A DNA stretch of 64,000 nt from an uncultured Bdellovibrionales bacterium. GTDB lineage: Bacteria; Bdellovibrionota; Bdellovibrionia; Bdellovibrionales; Bdellovibrionaceae. The notes beneath the pieces are model-generated. The model worked only from the letters and a program-made list of their open reading frames with translations. It had not been told where the DNA came from and searched no databases. Positions 36,488 through 45,303 of this stretch are shown in pieces (positions within the stretch are counted from its first letter, which is position 1; every line of letters starts with the position of its first letter). The stretch covers positions 186,001-250,000 of the forward strand of contig CAIYID010000031.1 of assembly GCA_903926205.1 (NCBI GenBank). The letters are read 5' to 3'. A program made the translations under genes and the position numbers.

Positions 36488-36503
36488 TGTTCCACGTGGA
36501 ACA
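36488..36503. promoter_or_regulatory. parS site 2
   Basis: A second perfect copy of TGTTCCACGTGGAACA, identical to site 1 including the flanking A and T, 549 bp away. It lies in the 24-bp gap between the convergent lipoprotein and rsmG stops. No other full match was noticed in the window. Confidence 0.93.
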
Positions 36504-37226
36504 TTAGTCTGAAATCTTATCCGTTTTAACAACAGCAAATTTAACCTCACCAACAGGAAGTTTGTACTCTGAAACCAATCCTGGAGTCCAAAACGAACAC
36601 AATTGGGTTGGAATGGCAGAAATCTCACTTACCCACTCTTCGCTCTTCAAATGAAAATACTTGCCACCACGAGCAAAGACTTTGCGCGTCATTAAAATTG
36701 ACTTTGATATTGATGCAAGACCCCTAGACATACCTACTTTAACTGAAGCATTTGGCAGGGTCTCAATGGCTCGCACCATAACATCAGCATTTACTATTTT
36801 AAGCTTACTTATTGCTGTTTTCAGATATTCAGCTTTTCTTAGATCTAACTCAACCAAGTGAACTTTCACTTTTGGGTATAAAATCGCAAAGACCAATCCA
36901 GGAAAACCATTCCCACTGCCAAAATCAAAGATTTCATCAAATTTTCCTGAGTTAAAAATCGCTTTTGATGCCAAAATACTGTCTGCAAAATGAATCGCAT
37001 CAGCCTGGCCAATTGTTTTTACTGAAATTAAATTTACACTTTTATTCGCCTCCAGAAGCTCTGCATGAAGGCCCTTCAACTGCACTCTGGTTTCCAAACT
37101 AAGGTCAGCGAACCAAGTGTCAATACGCCACTGTGTACTTAAACCCTCTGCTCGTGGGACAGCCTTATTAGCATGAGTAGTTTTATCCGTTTTGCTACCA
37201 TCTTTAGGTTTTTCAGATCTATACAA
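36504..37226 (-). CDS. rsmG: 16S rRNA (guanine-527-N7) methyltransferase RsmG
   Basis: 240 residues. The TTG start at 37226 is well supported by AGGAGG six bases upstream, inside the end of mnmG, giving an 8-bp overlap. The first 30 residues are a non-conserved extension rich in Lys and Thr. Then come the conserved helix (LHAELLEANKSVNLIS), the SAM-binding FDFGSGNGFPGL motif, HLVELDLRKAEYL, and MSRGLASISK. It modifies G527 of 16S rRNA near the decoding site. Part of the classical mnmG-rsmG-parAB neighbourhood. Confidence 0.93.
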   Translation of the reverse strand: MYRSEKPKDGSKTDKTTHANKAVPRAEGLSTQWRIDTWFADLSLETRVQLKGLHAELLEANKSVNLISVKTIGQADAIHFADSILASKAIFNSGKFDEIFDFGSGNGFPGLVFAILYPKVKVHLVELDLRKAEYLKTAISKLKIVNADVMVRAIETLPNASVKVGMSRGLASISKSILMTRKVFARGGKYFHLKSEEWVSEISAIPTQLCSFWTPGLVSEYKLPVGEVKFAVVKTDKISD

Positions 37227-39105
37227 ATCCAGCCTCCTGCCGAGATTTCTTACTCTTCAAAAATACCATTATAGCTTGAATTGCAGATGGATTAACACCA
37301 CTAATGCGCTGAGCCTGTCCTAAGGTGCGAGGTCTGACTCGACAAAGTTTTTCAACTTCTTCTCGGGATAAACCACGTATATCTGAATAGAGAAGGTCTA
37401 GAGGAAGTAATAGTTCTTCAAACTTTTTTGCTTGGGCAATCAACTCATTTTGTCTTTTAATATAGCCCTCATATTTAATAGCAATTTCAACCGGCTCGAA
37501 AATCAAAGGATCGTTAAAAAATTCAATTCCAAAAGACTGCAAATGAAAAACATTAACCTCTGCACGACGGAGGAGATCTGCTAAACTAACTGATTTAGTT
37601 AATGCTGAAGTTGGTATAGCGGCTAGCTTAAAAAGAGTCTCTTGATTCGGATAGATTTTTGTTTCATTAATATTTATATATAGTTCGCTTCTTGCGTTAA
37701 CTATTTCTGTTGATTTATCTTGGTCTGTTTTAGATAAAATTCCAATGCGTTCAGAGTCTATTTTTAAGCGTTCGATTGTATTATCTTCGCGAAGTGCTAA
37801 ACGATGCTCTGCTCGTGATGTGAACATTCGATAAGGCTCTAGAGTTCCCTTAGTAATAAGATCGTCGATCAAAACGCCAATGTATGCTTGATCCCTGCCA
37901 AGTACAAACTCTGGTCGCCCTAAAACCAAATGAGCCGCATTAACTCCAGCTATAAAGCCTTGAGCGGCAGCTTCCTCATAGCCACTTGTTCCATTAATTT
38001 GTCCTGCCAAGAAAAGGCGTCCTATATTTCGAGTCTCTAAACGATGCCAAATCTGGGTTGGTTCAATAAAATCATATTCAACGGCATAACCATATTTCAA
38101 AATTTTTACATTTTCCAAACCCGGCATTGTGCGTAAAAATAAATCTTGTACAGATTCAGGAAGGCTTGTGGATATTCCTTGAAGATAAATTGAGTTTGTA
38201 TTCAGTCCTTCTGGCTCCAAAAATGTTTGGTGACTGTCTCGATCAGCAAATCGGACAATTTTATCTTCAATACTTGGGCAGTATCTAGGGCCTATGCCTT
38301 CTATGATCCCAGAATACATGGGTGATAAATGTAAATTATCCCGTATAATTTGATGAGTTTTTGCCGTTGTTCTAGAAAGGTAACAAGCAATTTGTGGAAG
38401 AGGTAAAACTTTGGGCGAACGAAAGCTAAAGGGAAAAACTTTTTCATCACCATACTGTGCTGTCGTTTTTGACCAATCAATAGAGTCTTTATCTAAACGT
38501 GCTGGCGTTCCTGTTTTTAAACGTAGAATTGAAAATCCAAACTCTGCTAATTGGTTTGATATTCCAACTGTTGAATCGTCACCTATTCGACCACCAGGAA
38601 CTTGTCTTAAACCGAAATGCATGACTGCATTCATAAAAGTTCCGGTTGTAATGATAACAGCTCGAGCTCTCAATTGAGATCCATCACTAAGAACAACGCC
38701 CTCACAGCACGACTTATTTAAAATTAATTTTTTAACTTCACCTTTTATAATTGAAAGAGCTGGTTCATTTCTTAAGCGATCACACATGTAGGCACTGTAT
38801 TTATGTTTATCACTCTGCACGCGAGTTCCACGCACGGCTGGGCCTTTTCCAGAGTTCAATCTTTTATATTGAATACAAGTGGCATCTGCGGCGAGTCCCA
38901 TTTCTCCGCCCAACACATCAATCTCACGAACCATGTGTCCTTTGGCAAGACCACCAATTGAAGGGTTACAGCTCATATAACCAATTCTATCAATATTTGT
39001 TGTTACAATTGCTGTTTTTAGTCCAAGGCGAGCTGGTGCCAAACAAGCCTCAATGCCAGCGTGGCCCGCTCCTACAACAATGACATCAAAATCAAATCCG
39101 CTCAT
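37219..39105 (-). CDS. mnmG: tRNA uridine 5-carboxymethylaminomethyl modification enzyme MnmG (GidA)
   Basis: 628 residues, the family length. FAD-binding GAGHAGIEAC at the N-terminus, MSCNPSIGGLAKGHMVREIDVLGGEMG, the GPRYCPSIEDK signature with the conserved catalytic-loop Cys, GTSGYEEAAAQGFIAG, and the C-terminal helical domain with LDLLYSDIRGLSREEVEKL and RPRTLGQAQRISGV. With MnmE it makes the cmnm5 group at the wobble uridine of certain tRNAs. It overlaps rsmG and follows mnmE by 6 bp. Confidence 0.97.
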   Translation of the reverse strand: MSGFDFDVIVVGAGHAGIEACLAPARLGLKTAIVTTNIDRIGYMSCNPSIGGLAKGHMVREIDVLGGEMGLAADATCIQYKRLNSGKGPAVRGTRVQSDKHKYSAYMCDRLRNEPALSIIKGEVKKLILNKSCCEGVVLSDGSQLRARAVIITTGTFMNAVMHFGLRQVPGGRIGDDSTVGISNQLAEFGFSILRLKTGTPARLDKDSIDWSKTTAQYGDEKVFPFSFRSPKVLPLPQIACYLSRTTAKTHQIIRDNLHLSPMYSGIIEGIGPRYCPSIEDKIVRFADRDSHQTFLEPEGLNTNSIYLQGISTSLPESVQDLFLRTMPGLENVKILKYGYAVEYDFIEPTQIWHRLETRNIGRLFLAGQINGTSGYEEAAAQGFIAGVNAAHLVLGRPEFVLGRDQAYIGVLIDDLITKGTLEPYRMFTSRAEHRLALREDNTIERLKIDSERIGILSKTDQDKSTEIVNARSELYININETKIYPNQETLFKLAAIPTSALTKSVSLADLLRRAEVNVFHLQSFGIEFFNDPLIFEPVEIAIKYEGYIKRQNELIAQAKKFEELLLPLDLLYSDIRGLSREEVEKLCRVRPRTLGQAQRISGVNPSAIQAIMVFLKSKKSRQEAGFV

Positions 39106-39111
39106 TCGGTC

Positions 39112-40581
39112 TTATTTCCCAATACAAAATTGTTTGAATACAAAATCCATGATTTGATCATCAAATCGCTCGCCGAGAGTTTCCTGAATACATATCAACG
39201 CAGCTTTAAAATCCAAGGCCACAAACTCAGCGTCTGCTCCATGACTAATAGCCTCATTGCCTTGTTTTATAAAATCAGCAGCGCGGGAAAGATTCTCAAA
39301 ATGTCGTGCTTGTGAGATCACGGCCTCATCTTCTAATTGATTATTCGTCAGATGTTCTCTCAAAGAGTTCAACACAATCTCTCTGGATTTATTTTCTTTT
39401 GTAGAAATAAATAAAACCTTTTTTTGTACAAAGAGGTCGAGTTCATTTTGATTTAAAAATAAATCTGACTTCTTAAGCACTGCTTTAAGTTTGTTACGTC
39501 GTTGATCCTCTGACTCTAAAAAAAGATCAATTTTATTTCCAAGAATTAATACTTTCTTTAAATCCAATCCCCGAAGAATTTCAACATCAGCTGAAGAGAA
39601 TAAACGGCTTCCATCAAAAAGAAAAAAAATAACGTCTGCTTTAGATTGAGATTCGCGACTTTTTTGAACTCCGATTTTTTCAACGCTATCGCCAGACTCT
39701 CTAATTCCTGCGGTATCAAAGAAAGCGACCCTCACTCCGTCCAATAAAAGAATTGATTCAACGACGTCTCTGGTTGTTCCAGGAATTTCTGTCACTATAG
39801 AGCGCGCTTCCTCCAACAATAAATTAAATAAACTTGATTTCCCTACATTCGGCGCACCAAAAAGAACAACCTGCAGTCCTTCAATTAAAAGCCGACCGTG
39901 TTCGTATGTTGAAAGTAGTATCCCAAGAGTTTCTTCTGCTCTTTTTGTTCGAGCGAAAAGAGTCTCTTTGTTAAGAACCTCAATATCCTCTGTAGAAAAA
40001 TCAATAGCGGCCTCAATATTGGCAAGAACATATAAAAGATCTGACTGAATATTTTTTAATTTGAGAGAAAGCCCGCCCTTAAGTTGCCTTAAGCCTTGTT
40101 GAATGGCTCGCTTGCTTTGGCTTTCGACTAACTCCAAAACACCTTCAGCCTGCACCAGATCAATTTTTCCATTAATAAACGCTCGGTAAGAAAATTCACC
40201 GCGATCTGCTATTCGGGCTCCTGCAGAAACTAATTCTTGCAAAATCCACTGTGTGATTGCGGGGCTTCCATGACAGGAAATTTCTACTGTTTCTTCTCCG
40301 GAATAAGACTTTCCTTGATGAAACGTAGAGACTAAAACCTCATCAATCGCGGTCTTTTCAATAAACGAATTAAGGGTTCCAAAATAAATTTTATGGGTTT
40401 CTGGTTCTTCTGGTAAAAAATGAACTATTTTTCGGCTTATTTCAAAAGACTGCGGACCGCTTATTCTGATAACCGCGATTCCACCAAAGCCAGGAGGAGT
40501 AGAAACAGCACAAATAGTTTCGTTATCTTTAAATCCTTTTACTTTGTGCTTATCTTGTTCTTGAGCTCCTCCGTAACCCAT
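39112..40581 (-). CDS. mnmE: tRNA modification GTPase MnmE (TrmE)
   Basis: 489 residues. N-terminal formyl-THF-binding domain (ICAVSTPPGFGGIAVIRISGP), helical domain, inserted G domain with GAPNVGKSSLFN, the ETTR-type loop (IPGTTRDVV), DTAG and NKID, and the conserved C-terminal CIGK with the catalytic cysteine. The first 20 residues (rich in Gln, Lys and Asp) are not conserved, and the start is uncertain: the only ribosome-like GGAGGAG lies just after the chosen ATG. Partner of MnmG, encoded next to it. Confidence 0.96.
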   Translation of the reverse strand: MGYGGAQEQDKHKVKGFKDNETICAVSTPPGFGGIAVIRISGPQSFEISRKIVHFLPEEPETHKIYFGTLNSFIEKTAIDEVLVSTFHQGKSYSGEETVEISCHGSPAITQWILQELVSAGARIADRGEFSYRAFINGKIDLVQAEGVLELVESQSKRAIQQGLRQLKGGLSLKLKNIQSDLLYVLANIEAAIDFSTEDIEVLNKETLFARTKRAEETLGILLSTYEHGRLLIEGLQVVLFGAPNVGKSSLFNLLLEEARSIVTEIPGTTRDVVESILLLDGVRVAFFDTAGIRESGDSVEKIGVQKSRESQSKADVIFFLFDGSRLFSSADVEILRGLDLKKVLILGNKIDLFLESEDQRRNKLKAVLKKSDLFLNQNELDLFVQKKVLFISTKENKSREIVLNSLREHLTNNQLEDEAVISQARHFENLSRAADFIKQGNEAISHGADAEFVALDFKAALICIQETLGERFDDQIMDFVFKQFCIGK

Positions 40582-40583
40582 AT

Positions 40584-41135
40584 CTAATTTGTTGAAGAAG
40601 CGGAGTCTTTATCGCCGCTTTTAATAGGGTAAATTTTAATCTTTTTATACAGGCCATCACCTATCGAGCGGCTTTTTACTCTCTCATCATTTGCTAAGTA
40701 TTGGTGAATGATTTTTCTGTCCTTTGGAGGAAGAGCGCGGAAATAAACGGACTTTCCTTTTTCCAAGGCTATGCCTTTTAATTTTTCCGCTAACTCAACC
40801 AATGCCTGGCTGCTCTCTTCAAGGTAGCCGCCGCAATCAATAGTAATTTTTGTTTTATCTTCTGGGAAATGGTGCTGAACCGCTCGTTGAACAAAAAGTT
40901 GAAGTGCATCGATCATTTGGCCTTCTTTATCTCTAACAAGCTCTTGATCGTCGCCAGAAAGCTCGATAGTGATTGTCGCTTCGCCAGCTTCAGTTGTACC
41001 TGAATTTAGTTCAAAACTAAGATCAAATCCACCGCGTTGAATAAGGGTACCTAATGTCTCATAAACTAAATCTTCGACGTCTCCGCCTTCAGATTTTTTC
41101 TTTCCTCCGAAAAGTTTGCTAAAAAATCCTGACAT
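40584..41135 (-). CDS. khpB: KhpB/Jag-type RNA-binding protein (KH and R3H domains)
   Basis: 183 residues. The N-terminus is a short basic stretch (FFSKLFGGKKK) rather than a full Jag-N domain. A KH-like domain (about 30-110, including the DKEGQMIDALQLFVQRAV helix) and an R3H domain with the RxxxH motif (ALPPKDRKIIHQYL) follow, and the C-terminus is charged. KhpB proteins bind RNA with KhpA and influence cell division and elongation in Gram-positives. The link to yidC (spoIIIJ-jag) is conserved across bacteria and is seen here, 11 bp from yidC. Confidence 0.88.
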   Translation of the reverse strand: MSGFFSKLFGGKKKSEGGDVEDLVYETLGTLIQRGGFDLSFELNSGTTEAGEATITIELSGDDQELVRDKEGQMIDALQLFVQRAVQHHFPEDKTKITIDCGGYLEESSQALVELAEKLKGIALEKGKSVYFRALPPKDRKIIHQYLANDERVKSRSIGDGLYKKIKIYPIKSGDKDSASSTN

Positions 41136-41146
41136 AATATCTCCTT

Positions 41147-42778
41147 TTAGGCCTTGGCTTCTCTTGCTTTAACAACCAAATGTCGATCTCGCATAAAGAA
41201 GCGTTGTTGTAGAATTCCAAACAGCGTGCTGATGAATGTATAGAGGGTCAATCCGCTGGGTAATGAAATCATAAAAAATGTAAACATAATTGGCATGAAC
41301 TGCATCACTTTGGCTTGCTGAGGATCCATGGTAGAGGGAGTGATTTTTTGTTGAATAAAAAGAGTGATGCCCATGAGTGCAGGCAACACATAATAAGGAT
41401 CCTTCATGCTAAGATCATGAATCCACCAGATGAACGGGGCTTGATAAAGATCAATGCTTTGTCCGAGTGTTCTAAATAACGCAAAAAAGATTGGCATCTG
41501 CAATAACATCGGAAGACAGCCACCCAAAGGGTTAACTTTTTCTGACTTCATCAATGCCATGGTTTCTTTTTGTTGAGTGGCAGGATCGTCTTTGTATCGC
41601 TCACGCACTGCTTGCATCATGGGTTGAATTTTCTGCATTTTCTTCATTGATTTATAGCTAGCCACATTGAATGGCATAACAAGAGCTCGCACCAAAAGAG
41701 TTAGTGCAATAATAGAGTAACCCCAATTACCTAAAAAACTATTGAACCACTTTAAAATAACCAATAAAATTCTTCCGATGACGCCAAAAAAACCAAGATC
41801 TATAATTCCACCTAAATCAGGGTCTGCTTTTTCAAGAATCTCATGAGATTTAGGCCCTGAGTAGGCGACAAAAGTAAAATCCATTTTCTCTTTAATAGAA
41901 CTAATTTTATAAGACAAAATACCTTGGAAAAAGGTCTCTCCCGTTTTTGCTAAAAGGTGTGCTTCTGGGGCAATTTCTGATTTATCAATCACAGCAGAGG
42001 CAAAATATTGTGAAGACACGCTTAAAATTGAAACAAGTCCTTGGGTCTTGTCTATTCCCTCTTTCGAAGAAGTGACATTCGTCGAATCTACCTTATTACC
42101 GTCATGAGAAATTAAAAACTCTTGATGCTCTACATTTCCTGCGAGGAAGCTTCCGCTGGATGCGCTTGTTTCAATTTTTTCTGGTATAATAATAGAGAGC
42201 CCTTTGAAGGACGCATCGGCACCAAGGATAGAAACGGTGTTTTTAAATGAAAAAGTCTCTGGTGTGTAAACCAATGTGCGAGAAATTTTCATATTTCCAA
42301 CTTGTGCTGTACCAATAAAGGTGTTTTCTCCTGCTGGTTCTATATGAAAATTAATTGGATGTGGATCATCTAAAAGATGCAACTCAAAAAGACCCTGCTC
42401 TAAACCCTTCGCAAACTCGATATGAGATTGATCCCTGCGCGTGTATTTAATTAATTTTAAATTTTTAATTCCCATTCCATATGAGGAAATTTCAAAGTTT
42501 CCTTCTGGGGAGGATACAATTTGTTTTTTTTCATCAGTCGTAGCCGCAATGAGAACTGTTGTGCCAGTTCCTTGTTTCATTGTGTTTACTGCTTCCGAGT
42601 TTTTTGAAGGCACGAGCTGGCCCGCGGTGGGAGTTGTCTCTGTTGATTGGCTTTTTACTACATTCGCCTGTGGATATTTTTTTGTAAGGTAGCTTTGCCA
42701 CCCAAACCACAAGCCGGCAACTAAGACCACTGCGATCAATGTTTTTGGATCTAGAAAACTGTTTTCATTTTTATTCAT
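41147..42778 (-). CDS. yidC: Membrane protein insertase YidC
   Basis: 543 residues from the ATG at 42778; a longer frame upstream lies inside yidD and is unlikely to be coding. First membrane helix (PKTLIAVVLVAGLWFGWQSYL), a large periplasmic beta domain (about 60-330), then the conserved five-helix core: GNWGYSIIALTLLVRALVMPFNVASYKSMKKMQ (with the hydrophilic-groove Arg), MPIFFALFRTL and MQFMPIMFTFFMISLPSGLTLY. Gram-negative type with the periplasmic domain. Inserts proteins into the inner membrane with or without SecYEG, including F0 c and a subunits in other species. Confidence 0.96.
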   Translation of the reverse strand: MNKNENSFLDPKTLIAVVLVAGLWFGWQSYLTKKYPQANVVKSQSTETTPTAGQLVPSKNSEAVNTMKQGTGTTVLIAATTDEKKQIVSSPEGNFEISSYGMGIKNLKLIKYTRRDQSHIEFAKGLEQGLFELHLLDDPHPINFHIEPAGENTFIGTAQVGNMKISRTLVYTPETFSFKNTVSILGADASFKGLSIIIPEKIETSASSGSFLAGNVEHQEFLISHDGNKVDSTNVTSSKEGIDKTQGLVSILSVSSQYFASAVIDKSEIAPEAHLLAKTGETFFQGILSYKISSIKEKMDFTFVAYSGPKSHEILEKADPDLGGIIDLGFFGVIGRILLVILKWFNSFLGNWGYSIIALTLLVRALVMPFNVASYKSMKKMQKIQPMMQAVRERYKDDPATQQKETMALMKSEKVNPLGGCLPMLLQMPIFFALFRTLGQSIDLYQAPFIWWIHDLSMKDPYYVLPALMGITLFIQQKITPSTMDPQQAKVMQFMPIMFTFFMISLPSGLTLYTFISTLFGILQQRFFMRDRHLVVKAREAKA

Positions 42779-43103
42779 AATGACACCCACACTTTTGAAC
42801 AGGGTCTGGACCATAGGGCCCGCCCGGACGGCATTTAAGGATACGTTGAACAATTTGTTTTACTGCTAATTTAAGCGATAATTCTTTTAATGCTTGTTCG
42901 GCATAAACTGAACAGGAGGGCTCAAAACGGCAGAATCCACCTAAATAGGGAGATAAAACAACACGATAAAAAGCCACTAAAAGTAAAAGAAATCCCCTTA
43001 AAAAACTTTTAAGGACTCCTAAAAAAAAGGTCCAAAGCGCAGTTAACTTCTTTGTGCTCGATTTTTCGATAAAATTCGTCTGAAACTGGTCTAAAAACGA
43101 CAT
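42771..43103 (-). CDS. yidD: Membrane protein insertion efficiency factor YidD
   Basis: About 110 residues with the ATG at 43103, but the start is uncertain. The conserved part begins only at about residue 30 (FYRVVLSPYLGGFCRFEPSCSVYAEQAL ... KCRPGGPYGPDPV), which is the whole YidD family domain with its cysteines and an amphipathic N-terminal helix. The AUG used here lies inside rnpA (95-bp overlap). A GTG at the start of the conserved part would give a much shorter protein. It overlaps yidC by 8 bp. Assists YidC-dependent insertion. Confidence 0.82.
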   Translation of the reverse strand: MSFLDQFQTNFIEKSSTKKLTALWTFFLGVLKSFLRGFLLLLVAFYRVVLSPYLGGFCRFEPSCSVYAEQALKELSLKLAVKQIVQRILKCRPGGPYGPDPVQKCGCHYE

Positions 43104-43359
43104 TAACGTCCAATCCACGATCCGTCCCATCAACAAGCTTTCGAAAATATTCTCGGCACCATCTTTTAAGTCGATTTCTGGTGACCGAATTTCCGACTTT
43201 TCCGCTGATTGTGACTCCAAAACGCAAATATCCATTCACGTTTTTTCCATAATTCAAAATCAACCATTTTGTTGGGGAATATCGTCTGCCTGTTCGCTTC
43301 AAATTTTCAAAATCTGATTTTCGACGGAGAACACGTTTATTAATGTTATTTTCCGCCAA
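43009..43359 (-). CDS. rnpA: Ribonuclease P protein component RnpA
   Basis: 116 residues, starting at TTG, 14 bp inside the end of rpmH; no ATG or GTG is available before the conserved region. Typical features: an [19 protein letters not shown] stretch near the start and the RNA-binding RNR-type motif [18 protein letters not shown]. With the RNase P RNA (not in the window) it trims tRNA 5' ends. The rpmH-rnpA overlap and order are conserved in most bacteria. Confidence 0.9.
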   Translation of the reverse strand: MAENNINKRVLRRKSDFENLKRTGRRYSPTKWLILNYGKNVNGYLRFGVTISGKVGNSVTRNRLKRWCREYFRKLVDGTDRGLDVNVVFRPVSDEFYRKIEHKEVNCALDLFFRSP

Positions 43360-43495
43360 CTTTAACTGTCAGACTTTTACGTCGTTTTGCGCGACGGCGG
43401 TTGAGAACTTCTCTTCCATCTTTTGTTTTCATGCGAGCGCGAAATCCATGAGTAGCTTTTCTTCTTTTATTTCGCGGTTGGTACGTACGTTTCAT
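43346..43495 (-). CDS. rpmH: Large ribosomal subunit protein bL34
   Basis: 49 residues, a very basic protein that begins [20 protein letters not shown] and contains [19 protein letters not shown], the L34 signature. It ends KVGGK. AGGAGTG precedes the ATG with good spacing. First gene of the leftward cluster from the origin. A sigma70-like promoter can be seen 100-130 bp upstream. Confidence 0.97.
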   Translation of the reverse strand: MKRTYQPRNKRRKATHGFRARMKTKDGREVLNRRRAKRRKSLTVKVGGK

Positions 43496-43542
43496 CTTTC
43501 ACTCCTACGATAAATATATTAATCATTTCACGGCTTACGACT

Positions 43543-43571
43543 TTATCACGTCATTTTTAAGCGCCTATAAA
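43543..43571 (+). promoter_or_regulatory. Candidate dnaA promoter
   Basis: TTATCA (43543-43548), 17-bp spacer, TATAAA (43566-43571), directed at dnaA 69 bp downstream. Moderate match to a sigma70-type consensus; no DnaA box is seen in it. Confidence 0.4.
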
Positions 43572-43597
43572 AATAGATCCCGATTAACCGGTGCCGC

Positions 43598-43626
43598 AAT
43601 AAAGCACATCGCAGCATTTAGGTCAA
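43598..43626 (-). promoter_or_regulatory. Candidate rpmH promoter
   Basis: On the minus strand TTGACC (43621-43626), 17-bp spacer and TTTATT (43598-43603), pointing at rpmH. A strong -35 with a weak -10, typical for ribosomal genes. It lies downstream of the dnaA promoter candidate, so the two transcripts would overlap antisense. Confidence 0.45.
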
Positions 43627-43639
43627 CTGTTGAAAAGAG

Positions 43640-45124
43640 ATGCAATCAAGTGATACCAGAGCGGCCGGGGGACCTGTGGAAATAAATGAATCTTTTTGGA
43701 ATCAGATCAAAAACCAAATTAAAGCTCGAAATACTGAAAACAAATCCCTAGAAACGTGGTTGAATCCAGTCTCTTTCGTAGAGGTTTCTGGTTCTTCAGA
43801 TCTTCCACGTTTGATTTTAGGCGTTCCTAATGACCTTTCGCAATATTTTGTTGTGGAAAACTTATTAGAAAAAATTTACTGTGAAATCTCTGCTGCTTTC
43901 CGTCAACCTTTTGAAGTTGATGTTATTGTTAAACGCCAGGCAGTAGCTGAAATTCCGGTTATTTCTGCTCCTACTTATACAGAAAACCAATTTGAACTTT
44001 CGAGAAGTTCTCAGCCTATTAATGCAAACTCACAGACACCGTTCTCTCAAAATTCCATGAGTAATCAAACTCGCCCACAGGAAATTTTTAATAGAGACTC
44101 TTTAAATCAAGAGTACTCTTTTAATACCTTCGTTGTCGGCCGTAATACTGAATTCGCTCATGCTGCTTCTTTTAATGTTGCAAGAAATCCTGGTATGGAT
44201 GGTTATAATCCTCTTTTTATCTGCGGACCTGTTGGAATGGGTAAAACGCATTTATTACATGCCGTAGGGAACCATATAAAAGGTAATATTCCTCATTTAC
44301 GAATCCAATATATTAGTGCCGAACGATTTTTAAATGAGTTTTTATCTGCACTTCGTCGAGAAGAAACGGAAAAATTCAGAAATAAATATAGAGATGGATC
44401 AGACGTTCTTCTTGTTGATGATGTTCAAATGATCGGCAAAGGACAAGCAACACAGGACGAGTTTTTTCACGTTATTAATTCGTTTTTGGAACGAAAAAAA
44501 CAAGTGGTTCTCGCGAGCGATCGAATGCCAAAAGATATTATCAATCTTGAGGATCGAAATAGGTCTCGACTCGAGTGGGGTCTTATCGCCGATATTTCGA
44601 TGCCTGACTTTGAAACCCGCGTCGCTATATTGCGTTATAAGGCTGAAAGATTTTCTGTTCGTCTTAATGAAGAGGTTATCCATTACATAGCCAGGATATC
44701 CAAACGTTCAATTCGTGAAATAGAAGGAAATATTAAGAAAATCAAGATGTTCTCTGAATTATCAGGTGTTCAAATTGATATTAATTTGGCTAAGCAAGTG
44801 CTTGCTCATCATGAAACACAAACGACAATATCCATAGAGGATATCCAAAAATTAGTAGGTGATCATTTTAAAGTACGAATCTCTGATTTAAAATCAACAA
44901 CTCGCGCTAAGCAGATTGTTGTTCCAAGACAAATCTCTATGTATTTGATTAAACGTCATCTTGATAAGTCTCTTGTTGATATTGGCCGCGCTTTTGGCGG
45001 TAAGGATCATACAACAGTAATGAATGCTTTAGAGCGAGTTGAACATCTACAGAACATAGATATGGATATTAAGAATGATGTCGAGGAGTTAACAACTAGA
45101 ATCCACAATATCACTGGCTTGTGA
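43640..45124 (+). CDS. dnaA: Chromosomal replication initiator DnaA
   Basis: 494 residues. Domain I (about 15-90), a long Ser/Gln/Asn-rich linker (domain II, to about 155), AAA+ domain III with Walker A GPVGMGKT (about 196-203), the DDVQMIGKG Walker B/sensor stretch and SRLEWG (box VII-type arginine finger), and domain IV with the DnaA signature (RQISMYLIKRHLDKSLVDIGRAFGGKDHTTVMNAL). Walker A and DDVQMIGKG differ slightly from the usual GGVGLGKT and DDIQFLAGK. It binds DnaA boxes and unwinds oriC, which lies directly downstream. Confidence 0.97.
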   Translation: MQSSDTRAAGGPVEINESFWNQIKNQIKARNTENKSLETWLNPVSFVEVSGSSDLPRLILGVPNDLSQYFVVENLLEKIYCEISAAFRQPFEVDVIVKRQAVAEIPVISAPTYTENQFELSRSSQPINANSQTPFSQNSMSNQTRPQEIFNRDSLNQEYSFNTFVVGRNTEFAHAASFNVARNPGMDGYNPLFICGPVGMGKTHLLHAVGNHIKGNIPHLRIQYISAERFLNEFLSALRREETEKFRNKYRDGSDVLLVDDVQMIGKGQATQDEFFHVINSFLERKKQVVLASDRMPKDIINLEDRNRSRLEWGLIADISMPDFETRVAILRYKAERFSVRLNEEVIHYIARISKRSIREIEGNIKKIKMFSELSGVQIDINLAKQVLAHHETQTTISIEDIQKLVGDHFKVRISDLKSTTRAKQIVVPRQISMYLIKRHLDKSLVDIGRAFGGKDHTTVMNALERVEHLQNIDMDIKNDVEELTTRIHNITGL

Positions 45125-45144
45125 ATGTGGACTTGGGAAAAGCC

Positions 45145-45153
45145 TGTGGATAA
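45145..45153 (-). promoter_or_regulatory. DnaA box, perfect consensus
   Basis: TGTGGATAA on the plus strand is TTATCCACA on the minus strand, the exact high-affinity DnaA box. It is 21 bp after the dnaA stop. A weaker candidate, ATCTCCACA, follows at 45181-45189 on the plus strand. Confidence 0.85.
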
Positions 45154-45225
45154 ATCTGAGTACTTAACTGTGCGTCAGAGATCTCCACAGAAAATGGATG
45201 GTATGCAGTCATTTTTTATAACGCG

Positions 45226-45234
45226 TTTTCCACA
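45226..45234 (+). promoter_or_regulatory. DnaA box, near-consensus
   Basis: TTTTCCACA differs from TTATCCACA at one base. It is in the opposite orientation to the perfect box and 43 bp before the box that abuts the trio tract. Confidence 0.6.
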
Positions 45235-45276
45235 TTCTTTTTTTAATATTTACAAGAGCTTAAGTGGTTTGCTAGC

Positions 45277-45303
45277 TTTTCCACGCTACTACTACTACTA
45301 CTG
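45277..45303 (+). promoter_or_regulatory. Basal unwinding element: DnaA box followed by a DnaA-trio tract
   Basis: TTTTCCACG (45277-45285), a near-consensus box, is joined without spacer to five CTA triplets and one CTG (45286-45303). On the complementary strand these read 3'-GAT repeats, the DnaA-trio motif that guides DnaA onto single-stranded DNA (known from Bacillus subtilis). The AT-rich unwinding stretch follows at once. Confidence 0.8.

Noticed and set aside
44673-44681. TTATCCATT and similar DnaA-box-like strings inside dnaA, recF and gyrB
   Set aside because: Single partial matches inside coding sequence are expected by chance and lie outside the clustered origin region.
45286-45303. 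CTA repeat as a possible CRISPR or simple microsatellite
   Set aside because: Too short and uniform for CRISPR; its position against a DnaA box makes a DnaA-trio tract the better explanation, though a microsatellite is not excluded.
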